A stretch of 61,396 bases of DNA from the NCBI GenBank assembly GCA_003149345.1, contig QFWI01000019.1, forward strand, positions 1-61,396, given 5' to 3'. This document shows positions 25,356 to 36,900 of the stretch, piece by piece. The position numbers and the translations under genes were made by a program. The notes beneath the pieces are model-generated. The model searched no databases and was not told where the DNA came from. It saw nothing but the letters and a program-made list of their open reading frames with translations. Every line of letters begins with the position of its first letter. Positions within the stretch are counted from its first letter, which is position 1. This DNA is from Vampirovibrio chlorellavorus. Its GTDB lineage: Bacteria; Cyanobacteriota; Vampirovibrionia; Vampirovibrionales; Vampirovibrionaceae.

Positions 25356-25712
25356 TTAAGAAGCATAAAGCAAATTCTTGAGCTTCCGGTAGAAATTCTC
25401 GTGCGGGCCAATCAACAACACCACCACACTGTCTGTCTCTGGAGACAACTGGTAGGCAATGCGGAATTCCTTACCTTTGTAGGTGATGTGATGGGAAAAA
25501 ACCGTGGTTAAAGGCTGAGATAAACGCTCTCCCAGACGTTCCGGGTTTTGACATAAGCGCAATAAAGCATCCCGGATGAGAATTCGCAATGGCTTGTCCA
25601 GGTTCTTCTGGGCTTTATCGGCTGTTCGGGTTAAATAGAGCGTCCATTCACGCTCAGGCTGAATGCTCTCTGGTGGTAAGGCCGAGAACCCATCGCTTAG
25701 CAATGCGCTCAT
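25356..25712 (-). CDS. RelE/ParE-family toxin
   Basis: 118 residues. After a 20-residue leader the pattern is RelE-like: WTLYLTRTADKAQKNLDK, a helical LRLCQNPERLGERLSQPL, then the basic strands HHITYKGKEFRIAYQLS and VVVLLIGPHENFYRKLKN, which end in the family's [R/H]-x-x-[F/Y]-Y segment. RelE toxins cut mRNA in the ribosome; ParE toxins poison gyrase, and the sequence does not separate them with certainty. It starts three bases after the stop of the antitoxin gene. Confidence 0.85.
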   Translation of the reverse strand: MSALLSDGFSALPPESIQPEREWTLYLTRTADKAQKNLDKPLRILIRDALLRLCQNPERLGERLSQPLTTVFSHHITYKGKEFRIAYQLSPETDSVVVLLIGPHENFYRKLKNLLYAS

Positions 25713-25715
25713 GAC

Positions 25716-25931
25716 TTACAAATCCCCAAAAGCATCGCTCATCGACAATATCCGACCGCTGCGCGAGTCATCCAGACTACTCAGCAGCATGGTAATCTGC
25801 TCCACATCGGTCACAATCTCCAGGGTTTCCATACGGGAAGCGCCTAAGGTATCCACCGCAGCCGCTGCCACCGAGGAAAACCAGGATTTCCCATTGGCCT
25901 GGGCTCGTTCGTTTGATAAGGGCATTGTCAT
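25716..25931 (-). CDS. antitoxin of the RelE-type module
   Basis: 71 residues from ATG at 25931 (GGGG just upstream; a second ATG is at 25925). The C-terminal ILSMSDAFGDL is typical of Phd/RelB-like antitoxins, which neutralise the toxin by wrapping its active site. The N-terminal half would bind DNA for autoregulation. The frame is open upstream to 26156, but that stretch has no start with a ribosome-binding site. Antitoxin-toxin order and three-base spacing are typical. Confidence 0.75.
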   Translation of the reverse strand: MTMPLSNERAQANGKSWFSSVAAAAVDTLGASRMETLEIVTDVEQITMLLSSLDDSRSGRILSMSDAFGDL

Positions 25932-26209
25932 TTCCCCACATTCAATCACGCATGCATTAAAACAAATTTTGGGATTTTGATGCCCCCTGATTGCCGTATA
26001 AAAGTAATTTCCAGGATTGAAAATAACAGTGGGGTGGTACGAGTCAAGAGGCATCCTTCTCGGGGCGCCGCTGGAACAATGCCCCGTTTCTCCCGATACC
26101 GCTCCTTTAAATAGAGGAGAAATACCGGCCACCCGCTCAAGTTTTCGGTACCCCAACCGATAGCGCTATCACATACATCCCAACGGAAAGAGGAGCGAGT
26201 ACCACCCTT

Positions 26210-26647
26210 ATGAATGCTGCCAACCCGTATGCCAGACAGGCTGAGACTTACAAAAAGAATCAGATTGAAACGGCCACCCCGGAAGAAATACTGATTATGC
26301 TCTATGAAGGGGCTATTCGGTTTCTGCTGGTCGCCAAAAAGGCCGACGAAGAAAAAAACCTGGAAAAGTACAGCAAAAACATCATTAAAGCCCAACACAT
26401 CATCCAGGAGTTCATGAACAGCCTGGATCTTGAAATTGGGGGCGAAATGGCCGTTAACCTGTACCGCTTGTACGACTACTTACACTACCGGCTGGTGCAA
26501 GGTAACATTAAAAGAGATGTGGCCATGCTGGATGAAGTCATTGATCACCTGAGAAAGCTGAAAGGAACCTGGGAAGAAGCCATTATTATTGCCAAGCGGC
26601 AAAGGGAAGCATTACCAGATGAACCCGAAACCACCGTCCACGTATAA
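26210..26647 (+). CDS. fliS: flagellar export chaperone FliS
   Basis: Binds newly made flagellin and keeps it unfolded for export. 145 residues with the family opening NPYARQAETYKKNQIETATPEEILIMLYEGAIRFL, a four-helix bundle, and the LYDYLHYRLVQGN helix. The neighbouring FliT-like gene overlaps its end by 29 bases. No flagellin gene is within the window. Confidence 0.93.
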   Translation: MNAANPYARQAETYKKNQIETATPEEILIMLYEGAIRFLLVAKKADEEKNLEKYSKNIIKAQHIIQEFMNSLDLEIGGEMAVNLYRLYDYLHYRLVQGNIKRDVAMLDEVIDHLRKLKGTWEEAIIIAKRQREALPDEPETTVHV

Positions 26648-27002
26648 CTTTGAAGAGTCCGAAAGGCTATTGAGTCAGCTGGAGCAAGTTACCCAGGCCA
26701 TCCTTCAGCTCAGCACCGGGGAGAATCTACCGCAGCTCAATCAATTGATCCTGGAGCGGGAGCAAATCATTAAAGCCTGCCAGGGAATTCCGGTCGAAGC
26801 ATATACCGCGGCGCAAAAAAAATGCTTAAAATCCAGAATCGATGCGTGTCAAGCCTTGGATCTGACGGCACACCAGAACATGGACGATTTCAAAACCGAG
26901 ATTGGCAAGCAGCTTCGGCAGGTTAAACAAGGCCAAAACTTGCTTGGGAAGTACCAAATACTGAAAAATAGCAACCAGGAAACCCACAACGAGGATGCCT
27001 AG
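26619..27002 (+). CDS. FliT-like flagellar chaperone
   Basis: 127 residues, all helical: LLSQLEQVTQAILQLSTGENLPQLNQLILEREQIIKAC resembles the first helices of FliT/FlgN-type export chaperones, and the C-terminal helix has many Gln and Lys. Start at 26619 (GGAAG nine bases upstream) overlaps fliS by 29 bases, supporting a joint flagellar role. Sequence similarity for this family is weak, so the call rests mostly on position and helical pattern. Confidence 0.6.
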   Translation: MNPKPPSTYNFEESERLLSQLEQVTQAILQLSTGENLPQLNQLILEREQIIKACQGIPVEAYTAAQKKCLKSRIDACQALDLTAHQNMDDFKTEIGKQLRQVKQGQNLLGKYQILKNSNQETHNEDA

Positions 27003-27020
27003 CCATAAAAACGCCTTTTA

Positions 27021-27401
27021 ATGTACTATAGGGGCATGGTATCACTCATTCCGGTTCTGATTGTAGAAGATGATCCCCATTGGCAAGCGGGGATCCAGGT
27101 TTTGCTACAAGAAAGCGGGCGATTTCAGGCCGTATCCACTGTTGATCATTACGAAGCTGCCCTGACCGCTTTTGTGCAGTACCAGCCACAGCTGGTTCTG
27201 CTCGACTGGCAGATTGTTGGGGAGAAAGACGGGCTGGATGTCGGCCATAAACTACTCCAGCTTGGCCTGCCGAGCCATCAAATCATCCTGATTAGCGCTG
27301 CCAGCCCTCAATCCATTCCCAAGCATCCGTTTTTATATATTCCTAAAAATCAGATTTCGAACCAACTTTTGCCCCTCTTGGACTCTGTGTTTCCCGCTTA
27401 A
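27021..27401 (+). CDS. stand-alone response-regulator receiver
   Basis: A single receiver domain without output: acidic pair in LIVEDDPHWQAG, phospho-acceptor Asp in LVLLDWQIVG, Ser in LISAAS and Lys in YIPKNQ. 126 residues from 27021, or 121 from the ATG at 27036. Downstream of fliS and the FliT-like gene by 18 bases, it could be a CheY-like flagellar regulator; this is inference. The phosphorylation site residues are complete. Confidence 0.85.
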   Translation: MYYRGMVSLIPVLIVEDDPHWQAGIQVLLQESGRFQAVSTVDHYEAALTAFVQYQPQLVLLDWQIVGEKDGLDVGHKLLQLGLPSHQIILISAASPQSIPKHPFLYIPKNQISNQLLPLLDSVFPA

Positions 27402-27438
27402 ATTTCATTGCTTGCGTCCTTATTTTGTCTTTGCTATA

Positions 27439-27699
27439 TATAATGCTCCCACCTTAAATGGCTAAAATTGCAGGTTTTATGCAATTTGAATTTACCTCTT
27501 AAGCGTTACACATCAGGCTGTTACAGGCCTATCTGGGTAAAAGTCCCGAGATAAAACCATTTAAGGATAATCCCCCGGTTCCAAGTCAGTGGATTGTTTT
27601 GGCAATTAAAACTGGCCTGCAGCTTCAGGGAACCAAGCAACCAAAACCGTTCAAAAAACGGAAGCACACATAACAAGAACGGAATAAAAGAAAGGATCA
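27439..27699 (+). promoter_or_regulatory. promoter (TATAAT 27439-27444) and leader of rplJ
   Basis: TATAAT lies 255 bases before rplJ, leaving a long leader. In it, GGCTGTTACAGGCC can form a hairpin at about 27523 and further short pairings follow. A leader at this place is the usual site where ribosomal L10(L12)4 represses its own translation. I cannot match the sequence firmly to the L10-leader consensus. Confidence 0.5.
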
Positions 27700-28236
27700 G
27701 TGGCTGCCGTGGGAAAACTGGCCCAAAAAAAGGAAACCGTAGAAGTACTCAAGGAACACTTGGGGAAAGCCACCATCGCTGTCGTGGCTGACTATCGCGG
27801 TTTAACTGTGTCCGAGCTGACCCAGCTTCGCCGGGAACTCTACAAAGAGAAAGCTCAGTTCACGGTTGCAAAAAACACGTTGGCAATCCATGCCATCAAA
27901 GACACCGAACTGGACGCCTTGAAGGATTCGCTGAAAGGCCCGACCGCTCTGCTCATTGGGCAGGCCGATCAGGTTGCCCCGGTTAAAATCCTGACCGAGT
28001 TCTTTAAAAAGAACAAAAAGTCCAATCAAATCCGGGCCGGTGTCCTGGACAGCAAGCTTCTTAGCCCGGCTGAAGTGGATCAGCTGGCAAAGCTCCCGCC
28101 ACTCGAAGAGCTTCGCGGAAAACTGGTGGGCGCTATCAACTCTCCGTTGAGCGGTATTGTTTCAGCTATCAGCAGCCCGCAGCGCGGTCTGGTGAACGTG
28201 CTGGATCAGTATGCAAAACGTTTGCAGGAAGCGTAA
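27700..28236 (+). CDS. rplJ: 50S ribosomal protein L10
   Basis: Anchors the L7/L12 stalk to the ribosome. 178 residues; ADYRGLTVSELTQLRREL and FTVAKNTLAIHAIKDTE are typical. The C-terminal helix (NVLDQYAKRLQE) binds L7/L12. GTG start at 27700 with AAAGGA five bases upstream. First gene of the rplJL-rpoBC set. rplK and rplA, often next door, are absent; flagellar genes take their place. Confidence 0.97.
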   Translation: MAAVGKLAQKKETVEVLKEHLGKATIAVVADYRGLTVSELTQLRRELYKEKAQFTVAKNTLAIHAIKDTELDALKDSLKGPTALLIGQADQVAPVKILTEFFKKNKKSNQIRAGVLDSKLLSPAEVDQLAKLPPLEELRGKLVGAINSPLSGIVSAISSPQRGLVNVLDQYAKRLQEA

Positions 28237-28319
28237 ATTTACGGGCCGTTCTCCCCAGATTTACCCCTCCCTGTTACAAGGTGTTACCAAATCAACAATT
28301 AAAATGAGGTTCCATTTCA

Positions 28320-28709
28320 ATGCCTGTTGAATTAGATGACAAGACAAGTAAGATTTTCGAAGAAATCAAAACCTTGAGCTTTTTGCAAACCGCCAACCTG
28401 GTAAAAGCGTTCGAAGATGAGTTCGGTATCACCGCCTCCGCTCCGATGGCTGTGGCCGCTATGCCCGCCGCTGGTGGCGCTGCCGCTGAAGAAGAAGTCA
28501 CTGATGTGACCGTAATCTTGAAAGATGCTGGCAGCAACAAGATCGCTGTTTTGAAAGAAGTGCGCGCCATCACCGGCTTGGGCTTGAAAGAAGCCAAAGA
28601 TTTGGTAGACGCTGCTCCTAAGCCGATCAAAGAAGGCGTGAAAAAAGAAGACGCCGCCAAATTGAAAGAGCAATTGGAAGCCGCTGGCGCTACCATCGAA
28701 ATCAAGTAA
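28320..28709 (+). CDS. rplL: 50S ribosomal protein L7/L12
   Basis: Stalk protein that recruits translation factors. 129 residues: N-terminal dimer helices, an Ala-rich hinge ([12 protein letters not shown]), and the C-terminal domain with [33 protein letters not shown]. Start ATG at 28320 with GAGG upstream. Confidence 0.97.
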   Translation: MPVELDDKTSKIFEEIKTLSFLQTANLVKAFEDEFGITASAPMAVAAMPAAGGAAAEEEVTDVTVILKDAGSNKIAVLKEVRAITGLGLKEAKDLVDAAPKPIKEGVKKEDAAKLKEQLEAAGATIEIK

Positions 28710-28716
28710 TCGCATC

Positions 28717-28782
28717 ATAGGCAAGGGAAAACCGAGCAAGCCAATCCCAAGGAATGGCAACTTGGTTTTCCTTTTGCCTATG
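28717..28782. terminator. long hairpin between rplL and rpoB, possible attenuator
   Basis: ATAGGCAA..GGGAAAACC pairs with GGTTTTCC..TTGCCTAT over about 17 bases with a small bulge. It begins eight bases after rplL. Its place fits the partial termination seen between rplL and rpoB in other bacteria. Confidence 0.6.
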
Positions 28783-28919
28783 AAATTTTGCGTTTCTTTA
28801 TGTCCTTGATATAGTGGGATATTATTTGACCCCGATTATATTTATGACCGTGACCTGATTCAGTCTCTAGCGCGCAATCCATCACTCTAACTACGTTTTC
28901 AATTACGACGAGGTTCACA

Positions 28920-31900
28920 ATGGCAGCAAAGACCATGCGTTCAACCCTTCCAGGTATTGGGTCTCTCCCCCTGGAGCAGCTACCAGATTTGGCTGAAATT
29001 CAAAAGAATTCTTTTAACTGGTTTATTACCGAAGGTCTTAAAGAAGAGCTCTTATCCTTCTCTCCAATTCGTGACTACACCGGTCGTTTAGAGCTTTACT
29101 TCCTGCCAGAGTACAGTTTTGACAAGCCCAAGCACACCGTAGAAAGCGCTCGTCTCCACGATACTACTTATGCGCGCCAATTGAGAATTATGCTTCGCCT
29201 GGTGAACCGGGATACCGGGGAAATCAAGGAGCAAGAGGCCTACATTGGCGAGATCCCCATGATGACCGATCGGGGTACTTTTATCATTAACGGTGCCGAG
29301 CGGGTTATTGTCTCCCAGATCGTCCGCTCTCCCGGGATTTATTACAAAAAAGATCAGGCTTTGAACGGGAAGCGTATCTTTAACGCCACCATGATCCCCA
29401 ATCGCGGCGCCTGGTTGAAATTTGAGACCGATATCAACGACGTTATCTATGTCAAAATTGACAAAAATCGGAAGATTTTGGCCACTACCCTGTTGCGGGC
29501 TTTGGGTCTCTCTGTTGCGGAAATGGAAAACCAATTCCGCCATTTTGACTATTTGAAAAAGACTTTGGACAAGGATCCCACGGAAACTACCGAGGAGGCC
29601 TTGATTGAGGTTTACAAGAAGCTGCGTCCCGGCGATCCTCCCAGCGTTAGCGGTGGTCGTTCGTTGTTGGAAAGTCGTTTCTTTGATGAAAAGCGCTATG
29701 ACTTGGGCAAAGTGGGTCGTTACAAGGTCAACAAAAAGCTGGGCTTGTCCGCACCAGATACCGTGCGTGTTTTGACCAACGAAGACATCGTGTCCGCCAT
29801 CGACTATCTGATTAACCTGAACTACGATGATGGACAAGTGGATGATATCGACCACTTGGGGAACCGTCGAATCCGCGCTGTCGGGGAACTGCTGCAAAAC
29901 CAGTTCCGGGTGGGTTTAACCCGTCTGGAGCGGATTGTTAAGGAGCGGATGACCCTGCAAGACATTGATACGCTGACTCCCAACAACCTGCTCAATCCCA
30001 AACCTCTGTTGGCTGCCATCCGGGAGTTCTTTGGATCTTCTCAGCTGTCTCAGTTCATGGATCAGACCAACCCATTGTCGGAATTGACCCACAAACGTCG
30101 TTTGTCTGCCTTGGGGCCTGGCGGTTTAACCCGCGAGCGGGCCGGTTTTGCCGTTCGGGATATTCACCCCAGCCACTACGGAAGAATCTGTCCGGTCGAA
30201 ACGCCGGAAGGGCCGAACGCTGGTTTGATTGGCTCTTTGGCGACTTATGCCCGGGTGAATGAGTACGGTTTTCTGGAAACGCCTTACTGGGAAGTTAAAG
30301 ATGGAAAGCTGACCGGTGAAATTCACTTTTTGTCAGCCGATGAAGAGGATAAATACCGGGTAGCCCCCGGTGATGCCACTCGTGCCGAAGATGGCACCCT
30401 GACTGGTTCAGCCGTTCCGGTTCGTTATCGCAATGAATTCACCATCACTGACCCTGATACCGTCGATTACGTTGGGGTTTCTCCCATTCAGATTGTCTCG
30501 GTGGGTACCGCCCTCATCCCCTTCCTGGAGCATGACGACGCCAACCGTGCGTTGATGGGCTCCAACATGCAACGGCAATCGGTGCCGCTGGTTTCCGCGG
30601 AACGTCCTATGGTTGGAACCGGTCTGGAGCGTCGGGTGGCCATGGACTCCGGTATGTCGCTGGTTTCCGAAGTGGAAGGCAAAGTCGAGCGCGTGACTGG
30701 CGAGAGCATTGACATTCGTGGGAAAGACGGCAAACTCCATTCCTACCCCATGATCAAGTACCTGCGCAGCAACCAGGACACTTGCTTGAACCATCGTCCC
30801 ATCGTCCGTGCGGGTGATTCTGTGGATGTCGGGCAAGTCATTGCCGACGGCGCAGCCAGCCAGCAAGGCGAATTGGCTTTGGGTCGCAACATCATGGTGG
30901 CCTTTATGCCTTGGGAAGGCTACAACTTCGAGGACGCCATCCTGATCAGTGAGCGCCTCATTCACGATGACGTGTACACCAGTATTCACATCGAGAAACT
31001 GGAAGTAGACGCCCGAACCACCAAATTGGGCCCCGAGGAAATCACCAGGGAAATTCCCAACGTGGGCGAAGACGCTTTGCGGAACCTGGATGAGCGTGGC
31101 ATCGTTCGCGTCGGTGCCCGTATGTTTGCTGGCGATATCCTGGTGGGCAAGATTACCCCCAAAGGGGAGTCCGAGCATCCGCCGGAAGAGAAGCTGTTGC
31201 GAGCCATTTTCGCCGAGAAGGCCCGTGACGTCAGAGATAATTCCCTGCGTGTTCCCCACGGTGAAGGCGGTCGGGTTGTCGATGTCAAAGTGTTTGATCG
31301 GGAAAAAGGTGATGAATTGCCGCCGGGTGCCAACACCGTTGTCCGGGTTTATCTGGCTCAAAAGCGTAAAATCAGCGTAGGGGACAAAGTCGCTGGACGT
31401 CATGGAAACAAAGGGATTGTTTCCAAGATTCTGCCCATCGAGGATATGCCCTTCATGCCCGATGGAACCCCCATTGACATCGTTTTGAACCCGCTGGGCG
31501 TACCCTCCCGTATGAACGTGGGCCAAACCTATGAAACCCTGTTGGGCTTGGCGGCGCACTTGACCGGTAAGCACTACGAAGTGCCTCCGTTTGATGAAAT
31601 GTATGGTGAAGAAGCGTCTCGTACTGCCGTTACCAAAGAACTACAAACTGCCATTGATGAAGCTGGTATTGACTGGATTTTCAGCGATGGCAAGGCTGTC
31701 CTGTACGATGGACGGAACGGCGAGCCCTTTGCCAACCGGGTCGCCATTGGTCGGATGTACGTTATGAAATTGGTTCACTTGGTAGACGACAAGATCCACG
31801 CCCGTAGCACCGGTCCTTACAGCTTGGTTACCCAGCAGCCGTTGGGTGGTAAGGCTCAATTCGGTGGCCAGCGCTTTGGGGAGATGGAAGTATGGGCTCT

Positions 31901-32222
31901 GGAAGCTTATGGTGCCGCCTATACCCTTCAGGAAATGCTAACCATCAAGTCTGACGACGTGGTGGGTCGTTCCCGGGCTTATGAAGCCATCGTTAAAGGT
32001 GAAAACCTGAACCGACCCAGTATTCCTGAGTCTTTCAAGGTACTGGTTCGTGAAATTCATAGTATTGGCCTGGATATTACAGTGAAAAAACGACTGAAAG
32101 ACGGTCGTGAGGTTGAAATCGATTTGATGGCGGACGAAGCGGCTCGTGCTCCCAAGCGCGAATTTGCCTCCGCTGGCAACGAGCTGCTCAACTTCTTCTC
32201 TGCCAATTCCGATTCGATTTAA
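28920..32222 (+). CDS. rpoB: RNA polymerase subunit beta
   Basis: 1100 residues, the compact length seen in cyanobacteria. The rifampicin pocket is intact: [19 protein letters not shown] and [15 protein letters not shown], with the usual Asp, His and Ser. The active-site lysine region [17 protein letters not shown] is present. GAGG precedes the ATG at 28920. Followed 12 bases later by rpoC1. Confidence 0.98.
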   Translation: MAAKTMRSTLPGIGSLPLEQLPDLAEIQKNSFNWFITEGLKEELLSFSPIRDYTGRLELYFLPEYSFDKPKHTVESARLHDTTYARQLRIMLRLVNRDTGEIKEQEAYIGEIPMMTDRGTFIINGAERVIVSQIVRSPGIYYKKDQALNGKRIFNATMIPNRGAWLKFETDINDVIYVKIDKNRKILATTLLRALGLSVAEMENQFRHFDYLKKTLDKDPTETTEEALIEVYKKLRPGDPPSVSGGRSLLESRFFDEKRYDLGKVGRYKVNKKLGLSAPDTVRVLTNEDIVSAIDYLINLNYDDGQVDDIDHLGNRRIRAVGELLQNQFRVGLTRLERIVKERMTLQDIDTLTPNNLLNPKPLLAAIREFFGSSQLSQFMDQTNPLSELTHKRRLSALGPGGLTRERAGFAVRDIHPSHYGRICPVETPEGPNAGLIGSLATYARVNEYGFLETPYWEVKDGKLTGEIHFLSADEEDKYRVAPGDATRAEDGTLTGSAVPVRYRNEFTITDPDTVDYVGVSPIQIVSVGTALIPFLEHDDANRALMGSNMQRQSVPLVSAERPMVGTGLERRVAMDSGMSLVSEVEGKVERVTGESIDIRGKDGKLHSYPMIKYLRSNQDTCLNHRPIVRAGDSVDVGQVIADGAASQQGELALGRNIMVAFMPWEGYNFEDAILISERLIHDDVYTSIHIEKLEVDARTTKLGPEEITREIPNVGEDALRNLDERGIVRVGARMFAGDILVGKITPKGESEHPPEEKLLRAIFAEKARDVRDNSLRVPHGEGGRVVDVKVFDREKGDELPPGANTVVRVYLAQKRKISVGDKVAGRHGNKGIVSKILPIEDMPFMPDGTPIDIVLNPLGVPSRMNVGQTYETLLGLAAHLTGKHYEVPPFDEMYGEEASRTAVTKELQTAIDEAGIDWIFSDGKAVLYDGRNGEPFANRVAIGRMYVMKLVHLVDDKIHARSTGPYSLVTQQPLGGKAQFGGQRFGEMEVWALEAYGAAYTLQEMLTIKSDDVVGRSRAYEAIVKGENLNRPSIPESFKVLVREIHSIGLDITVKKRLKDGREVEIDLMADEAARAPKREFASAGNELLNFFSANSDSI

Positions 32223-32234
32223 AGGAGCACCACT

Positions 32235-33953
32235 GTGGTAAGCACCAATATTGACCAGTTTGATTTCATCAAAATCGGGATTGCCTCCCCCGAGCGCGTA
32301 ATGAATTGGTCTCACGGCGAGGTGATGAAGCCTGAGACCATTAACTACCGAACCCTGAAACCGGAGCGGGACGGCTTGTTCTGTGAGCGTATTTTTGGCC
32401 CTTCCAAAGATTGGGAGTGCTACTGCGGTAAGTACAAACGGGTTCGTCACCGGGGTATCGTCTGCGAGCGTTGCGGCGTAGAGGTGACCGAATCCAAGGT
32501 GCGTCGTCACCGGATGGGTCATATTAAATTGGCCGCACCGGTTACTCACATTTGGTTCCTGAAAGGGATTCCCAGCTACCTGGGCCTGATTCTGGATATG
32601 TCCCTCAAGGATTTGGAGCAAGTCATTTACTTTAACTCCTACGTGGTACTGGATCCGGGAAACACGGAACTGAAAGCCAACCAGCTTCTGTCTGAGGAAG
32701 AGTACGAAAACATTCTGGAAGAGAACGAGGAAGCTCAGCTAGAAGTCGGTATTGGCGCTGAAGCCATTCAGATTTTGCTGTCTCGCTTGAACTTGCAGGA
32801 AATGAGCGACGCGTTGAAGCAGGAGCTGGAAGAAATTACCGGTTCCAGTCAAAAGCGGGTTAAGCCCCTCAAGCGCTTGCGCTTGGTGGAATCTCTGCTG
32901 CAAAGTGGTACCAATCCTTCCTGGATGGTCATGGATGTATTGCCAGTCATTCCCCCTGACTTGCGTCCTATGGTGCAGTTGGATGGTGGGCGTTTCGCCA
33001 CTTCTGACCTGAACGATCTGTACCGTCGAGTCATCAACCGCAACAACCGTTTATCCCGTCTGCTGGAAATGGGCGCTCCCGAGATTATCGTGCGTAACGA
33101 AAAGCGGATGTTGCAGGAAGCGGTGGATGCCCTGATTGACAACGGACGTCGTGGCCGCACCGTAGTGGGCCCCAATAACCGTCCGCTGAAGTCCTTGTCT
33201 AACATTATTGAAGGAAAGCAGGGCCGCTTCCGTCAAAACTTGCTGGGTAAGCGGGTTGACTACTCGGGTCGGAGTGTTATCGTGGTTGGCCCAAGGCTCA
33301 AACTGCACCAGTGCGGCTTGCCCAAAGAAATGGCCATTGAGCTGTTCAAGCCGTTCGTTATCAATAAGCTGATTGAGCGCGGTGAAAGCCAGAACATCAA
33401 GTCGGCCAAAAAGACCATTGAGCGTCAGGAAACTGTGGTTTGGGATGTTCTGGAAGAGGTTATCAAAGGCCACCCTGTACTGCTGAACCGGGCCCCAACG
33501 CTGCACCGTTTGGGGATTCAATCCTTTGAGCCGGTTTTGGTGGAAGGGCGAGCCATTCAGCTTCACCCGCTGGTTTGTACCGCTTTTAACGCTGACTTTG
33601 ACGGCGACCAGATGGCTGTTCACGTTCCTTTGTCGGTGGAAGCCCAAACTGAAGCCCGTATGCTGATGATGGCCACCAATAACGTATTGCAGCCTTCAAC
33701 CGGCAAACCAATTATTACCCCCTCCCAGGATATGGTTTTGGGCATTTACTACCTGACCCTGGACAACCCCCACGCCACCAAAGGCGCAGGCATGAAATTC
33801 TTTAGCTTTGAAGACGCTTTGGCGGCTTTTGAAGCGGGAGTGATTGAACTGCACGCCAAGGTCATTGTGCGTGATGAAGGTGGTCAACTCATTGAAACCA
33901 CCGCAGGACGGATTATCTTCAACAAAACCGTCCGTCAATCGGTTCTCCAGTAA
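32235..33953 (+). CDS. rpoC1: RNA polymerase subunit gamma (N-terminal part of beta')
   Basis: 572 residues equal to the N-terminal part of bacterial beta'. It has the zinc ribbon [19 protein letters not shown] (about 62-80) and the catalytic Mg site [16 protein letters not shown] (about 452). It ends shortly after [14 protein letters not shown] start at 32235 with GGAG upstream. The next subunit begins 25 bases later in another frame with its own start. Split beta' is the rule in Cyanobacteriota and plastids. Confidence 0.97.
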   Translation: MVSTNIDQFDFIKIGIASPERVMNWSHGEVMKPETINYRTLKPERDGLFCERIFGPSKDWECYCGKYKRVRHRGIVCERCGVEVTESKVRRHRMGHIKLAAPVTHIWFLKGIPSYLGLILDMSLKDLEQVIYFNSYVVLDPGNTELKANQLLSEEEYENILEENEEAQLEVGIGAEAIQILLSRLNLQEMSDALKQELEEITGSSQKRVKPLKRLRLVESLLQSGTNPSWMVMDVLPVIPPDLRPMVQLDGGRFATSDLNDLYRRVINRNNRLSRLLEMGAPEIIVRNEKRMLQEAVDALIDNGRRGRTVVGPNNRPLKSLSNIIEGKQGRFRQNLLGKRVDYSGRSVIVVGPRLKLHQCGLPKEMAIELFKPFVINKLIERGESQNIKSAKKTIERQETVVWDVLEEVIKGHPVLLNRAPTLHRLGIQSFEPVLVEGRAIQLHPLVCTAFNADFDGDQMAVHVPLSVEAQTEARMLMMATNNVLQPSTGKPIITPSQDMVLGIYYLTLDNPHATKGAGMKFFSFEDALAAFEAGVIELHAKVIVRDEGGQLIETTAGRIIFNKTVRQSVLQ

Positions 33954-33978
33954 GCATTGAACGAGGTAACAGGCACCC

Positions 33979-36900
33979 ATGAGCATCCTATCGCCCAACA
34001 AATCCCAGAAAAAGCAGTTGGACTTCATCAACAAGGTGGTTGATAAGAAGGAACTGAACCGCTTACTGGCCAAGGTTTATGCCGAAATGGGCATGGCCAA
34101 AACCGGTACGCTGGCCAACAACCTGAAGGATTTGGGCTTCCGCTACGCTACCAAAGCAGGCGTCACCATTTCCATTGACGATTTAAGTGTTCCTGAAGCA
34201 AAGAAGAGCCTGATCAACGATGCGGAAGCAGAGATTGAGCGGGCTACCCAGCGCTTTATGAAAGGTGAGATCACCGAGGTAGAGCGTTACACCAAAGTTA
34301 TCGACACCTGGAGCGAAACCACTGAAAAATTAACCAAATCGGTGGTTGATAACTTCGATCGCCTGAACCCGGTTTATATGATGGCTTTCTCCGGTGCCCG
34401 GGGGAACATCAGCCAGGTTCGTCAGTTGGTTGGTATGCGGGGTTTGATGGCTGACGCCCAAGGTCAGATCATCGACTTGCCCATTAAATCTAACTTCCGG
34501 GAAGGCTTGAGCGTAACCGAGTACATCATTTCCAGTTACGGTGCCCGGAAGGGTCTGGTAGACACCGCCTTAAAAACCGCTGACTCTGGTTATCTGACTC
34601 GTCGTTTGGTAGACGTTGCTCAGGATGTCATCATTCAGGAGGCCGATTGCGGCACCACCAACGGTATCCCCATGCGGGCCATCATGGAAGGTGAATCCGA
34701 GATTATGTCTCTGGTAGACCGGGTCATCAGTCGGGCAGCCGCTGTCAACGTGGTTAATGAAGACGGTGAAGTGCTGGTTCCTGCCGGTGAAATCATCACC
34801 TTGGCCTTGGCAGAAGTGATTGAGAAGTCCAACATCAAAGAAATTCTGATGCGCTCTGTATTGACGTGCGAAAGCCAGGTAGGTATCTGCCAAAAGTGCT
34901 ACGGATGGTCGTTAACCAGTAACAAGATCGTTGATATTGGTGAAGCCATCGGGATTATCGCGGCACAGAGTATCGGGGAGCCAGGCACTCAGCTGACCAT
35001 GCGTACCTTCCACACGGGCGGTGTGTTCAGTAGTCTGGGTAAGCGCGAAATGTTCAAGTCCAAGCACGAGGGCGAAGTGGTCAGCAAGTTGCCCACCCGT
35101 GACTTCCGAACCCGACATGGGGATACGGTGCAGATGACCACCCGTGATTGCACTCTGGAGATCAAAGGTGCTGATGGCAAGACCAGCAAGTACAACTTGC
35201 CCTTCAACACGCAAGTTATGGTGGCCACGGGCGATAAGGTGAAAAAAGATCAGATTATCGCCTCGTTTGAGCCGACTGCCGGTCGTAAAACCGAACGGGC
35301 TACTAAGGATATTACTGGCAGCATGAGCGGTGAAGTCTGGTTTGATGGCTTTGACGCCGATGAAAAACGGGATCGTCAGGGAAACATCAGTCGTACCGCC
35401 AACCGTCCCGGTACCATCTGGGTCTTGGGCGGCGACGTGTACAACTTGCCGACAGGCGCCAAGCACATGGTTAAGGATGGCCAGGTGCTTAACGTCGGAG
35501 AGATTATCGCTGAAACCCACGTGGTCAGTGAGCATGGCGGTGAAGTTCGCATTCCTGCTGATCTCGAAATCGAAGAACACAAGGTTGGCAAGGAAACCGT
35601 TAAAAAAATCATCAACGGTAAAGACTTGACCATCATTATCGCCAGCATTTCGCCCAGCAACGCCGAATTGGTACAGACTAAGAAAGAGCAGCTGTGGAAA
35701 GTGGGCGATGATGAGGAGACTTACATCGTCAAATCTCCACAAGGTACTTCGCTGGAAAACGGCAGCGTGGTGGCCGAGTTGATTGATGAAAGCATGGCCG
35801 TTCCCACCAGTGGGCAAATCCGCTACCTGGATGTGGAAGTGGACGAGCAGCGTATTTTGACCCAATCCGGGAAGATCCTGTTCCTGCCGGAAGAAATTCA
35901 TCAGGTCAGCAAGGACATTTCCTTGAAAGTGCCTGGCATTGAATCTGGCATGGAAGTGACTGCCGGCACGGAGATCGTCAAGGGCATTACCTGTCAAACT
36001 GACGGTATCGTGGAAATCGTGGAAGAAAATGACATTATCCGTGAAGTGGTGGTTCGTCCCGGTAAGCTGTTCCGGGTCGATGACATCAGCACCCTGAACG
36101 TGGACGATGGCACCGTGGTCAGCAAGGGAACCGAAGTGGCCCCTGGCATTAAGGCCACCGAGGACTGCGTGGTTACCGTCAACTTCCAGATTGATGTACC
36201 TGAAGACGATGAAGAGGACATTGAGGATACCAGCGATCTGGAATATGCCGAAGTCCTGCTACGTCCTTACCAGGAGTTCATCATCGAACCTCGCAAGGTC
36301 AAGATTGATTTTGAATCCACGGATCCCGACAACATCACGATTGTTCCGGTGACCCAATTGCAGGTGAAGGATGGCGATAAGATCCGTCACATTGAGGGCG
36401 CCCCGATTTTGAGAACCAGTCTGGTTCTGCAAATGAAAGGGTATTTGGAGCGCCTGAAGGCCGTTGCCGAAATCAAGGACGGCGGTAAAAAAGAGGGCGA
36501 TAACCTGAAGGTGGTGGTTCTGGAGAACTTGACCATCCGTCGGGAAAACCCCTCAGGCTTCAGCTCTCAGAAAACGGCCACCCAAACCCAGTTGTTGGTG
36601 GAAGACGGTCAAGTCATCGACAAACGCTCTCCGGTGGTAAAAACCCAGGTTATCACCCACACCAAAGGTCGGGTCAGCTTGGGTAACGCAGCCAATGACA
36701 AGGATGTACGTCGGGTTCTGCTGATTACGGACGATCATGAGACCGTTATCGAAACCAGCACCAAGCCCACCGTTAAAGTTGGTGACTTCGTGACCATGGA
36801 TCAGGAAATCGCCGCGGTGGACAAAACCCCTATTTCCGGTCAAATTACCGCTGTTGATGGGAATTCCGTCACCATTCGGGAATCTCAACCCTACCTGATC

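Noticed and set aside
25946..26398. Minus-strand frame of 150 codons across the fliS start
   Set aside because: It is antisense to fliS, without a ribosome-binding site or recognisable pattern.
30408..35997. Long minus-strand open frames opposite rpoB and rpoC2 (30408-31574, 34912-35997)
   Set aside because: They mirror codon bias of highly conserved polymerase genes and have no own domain pattern or ribosome-binding site.
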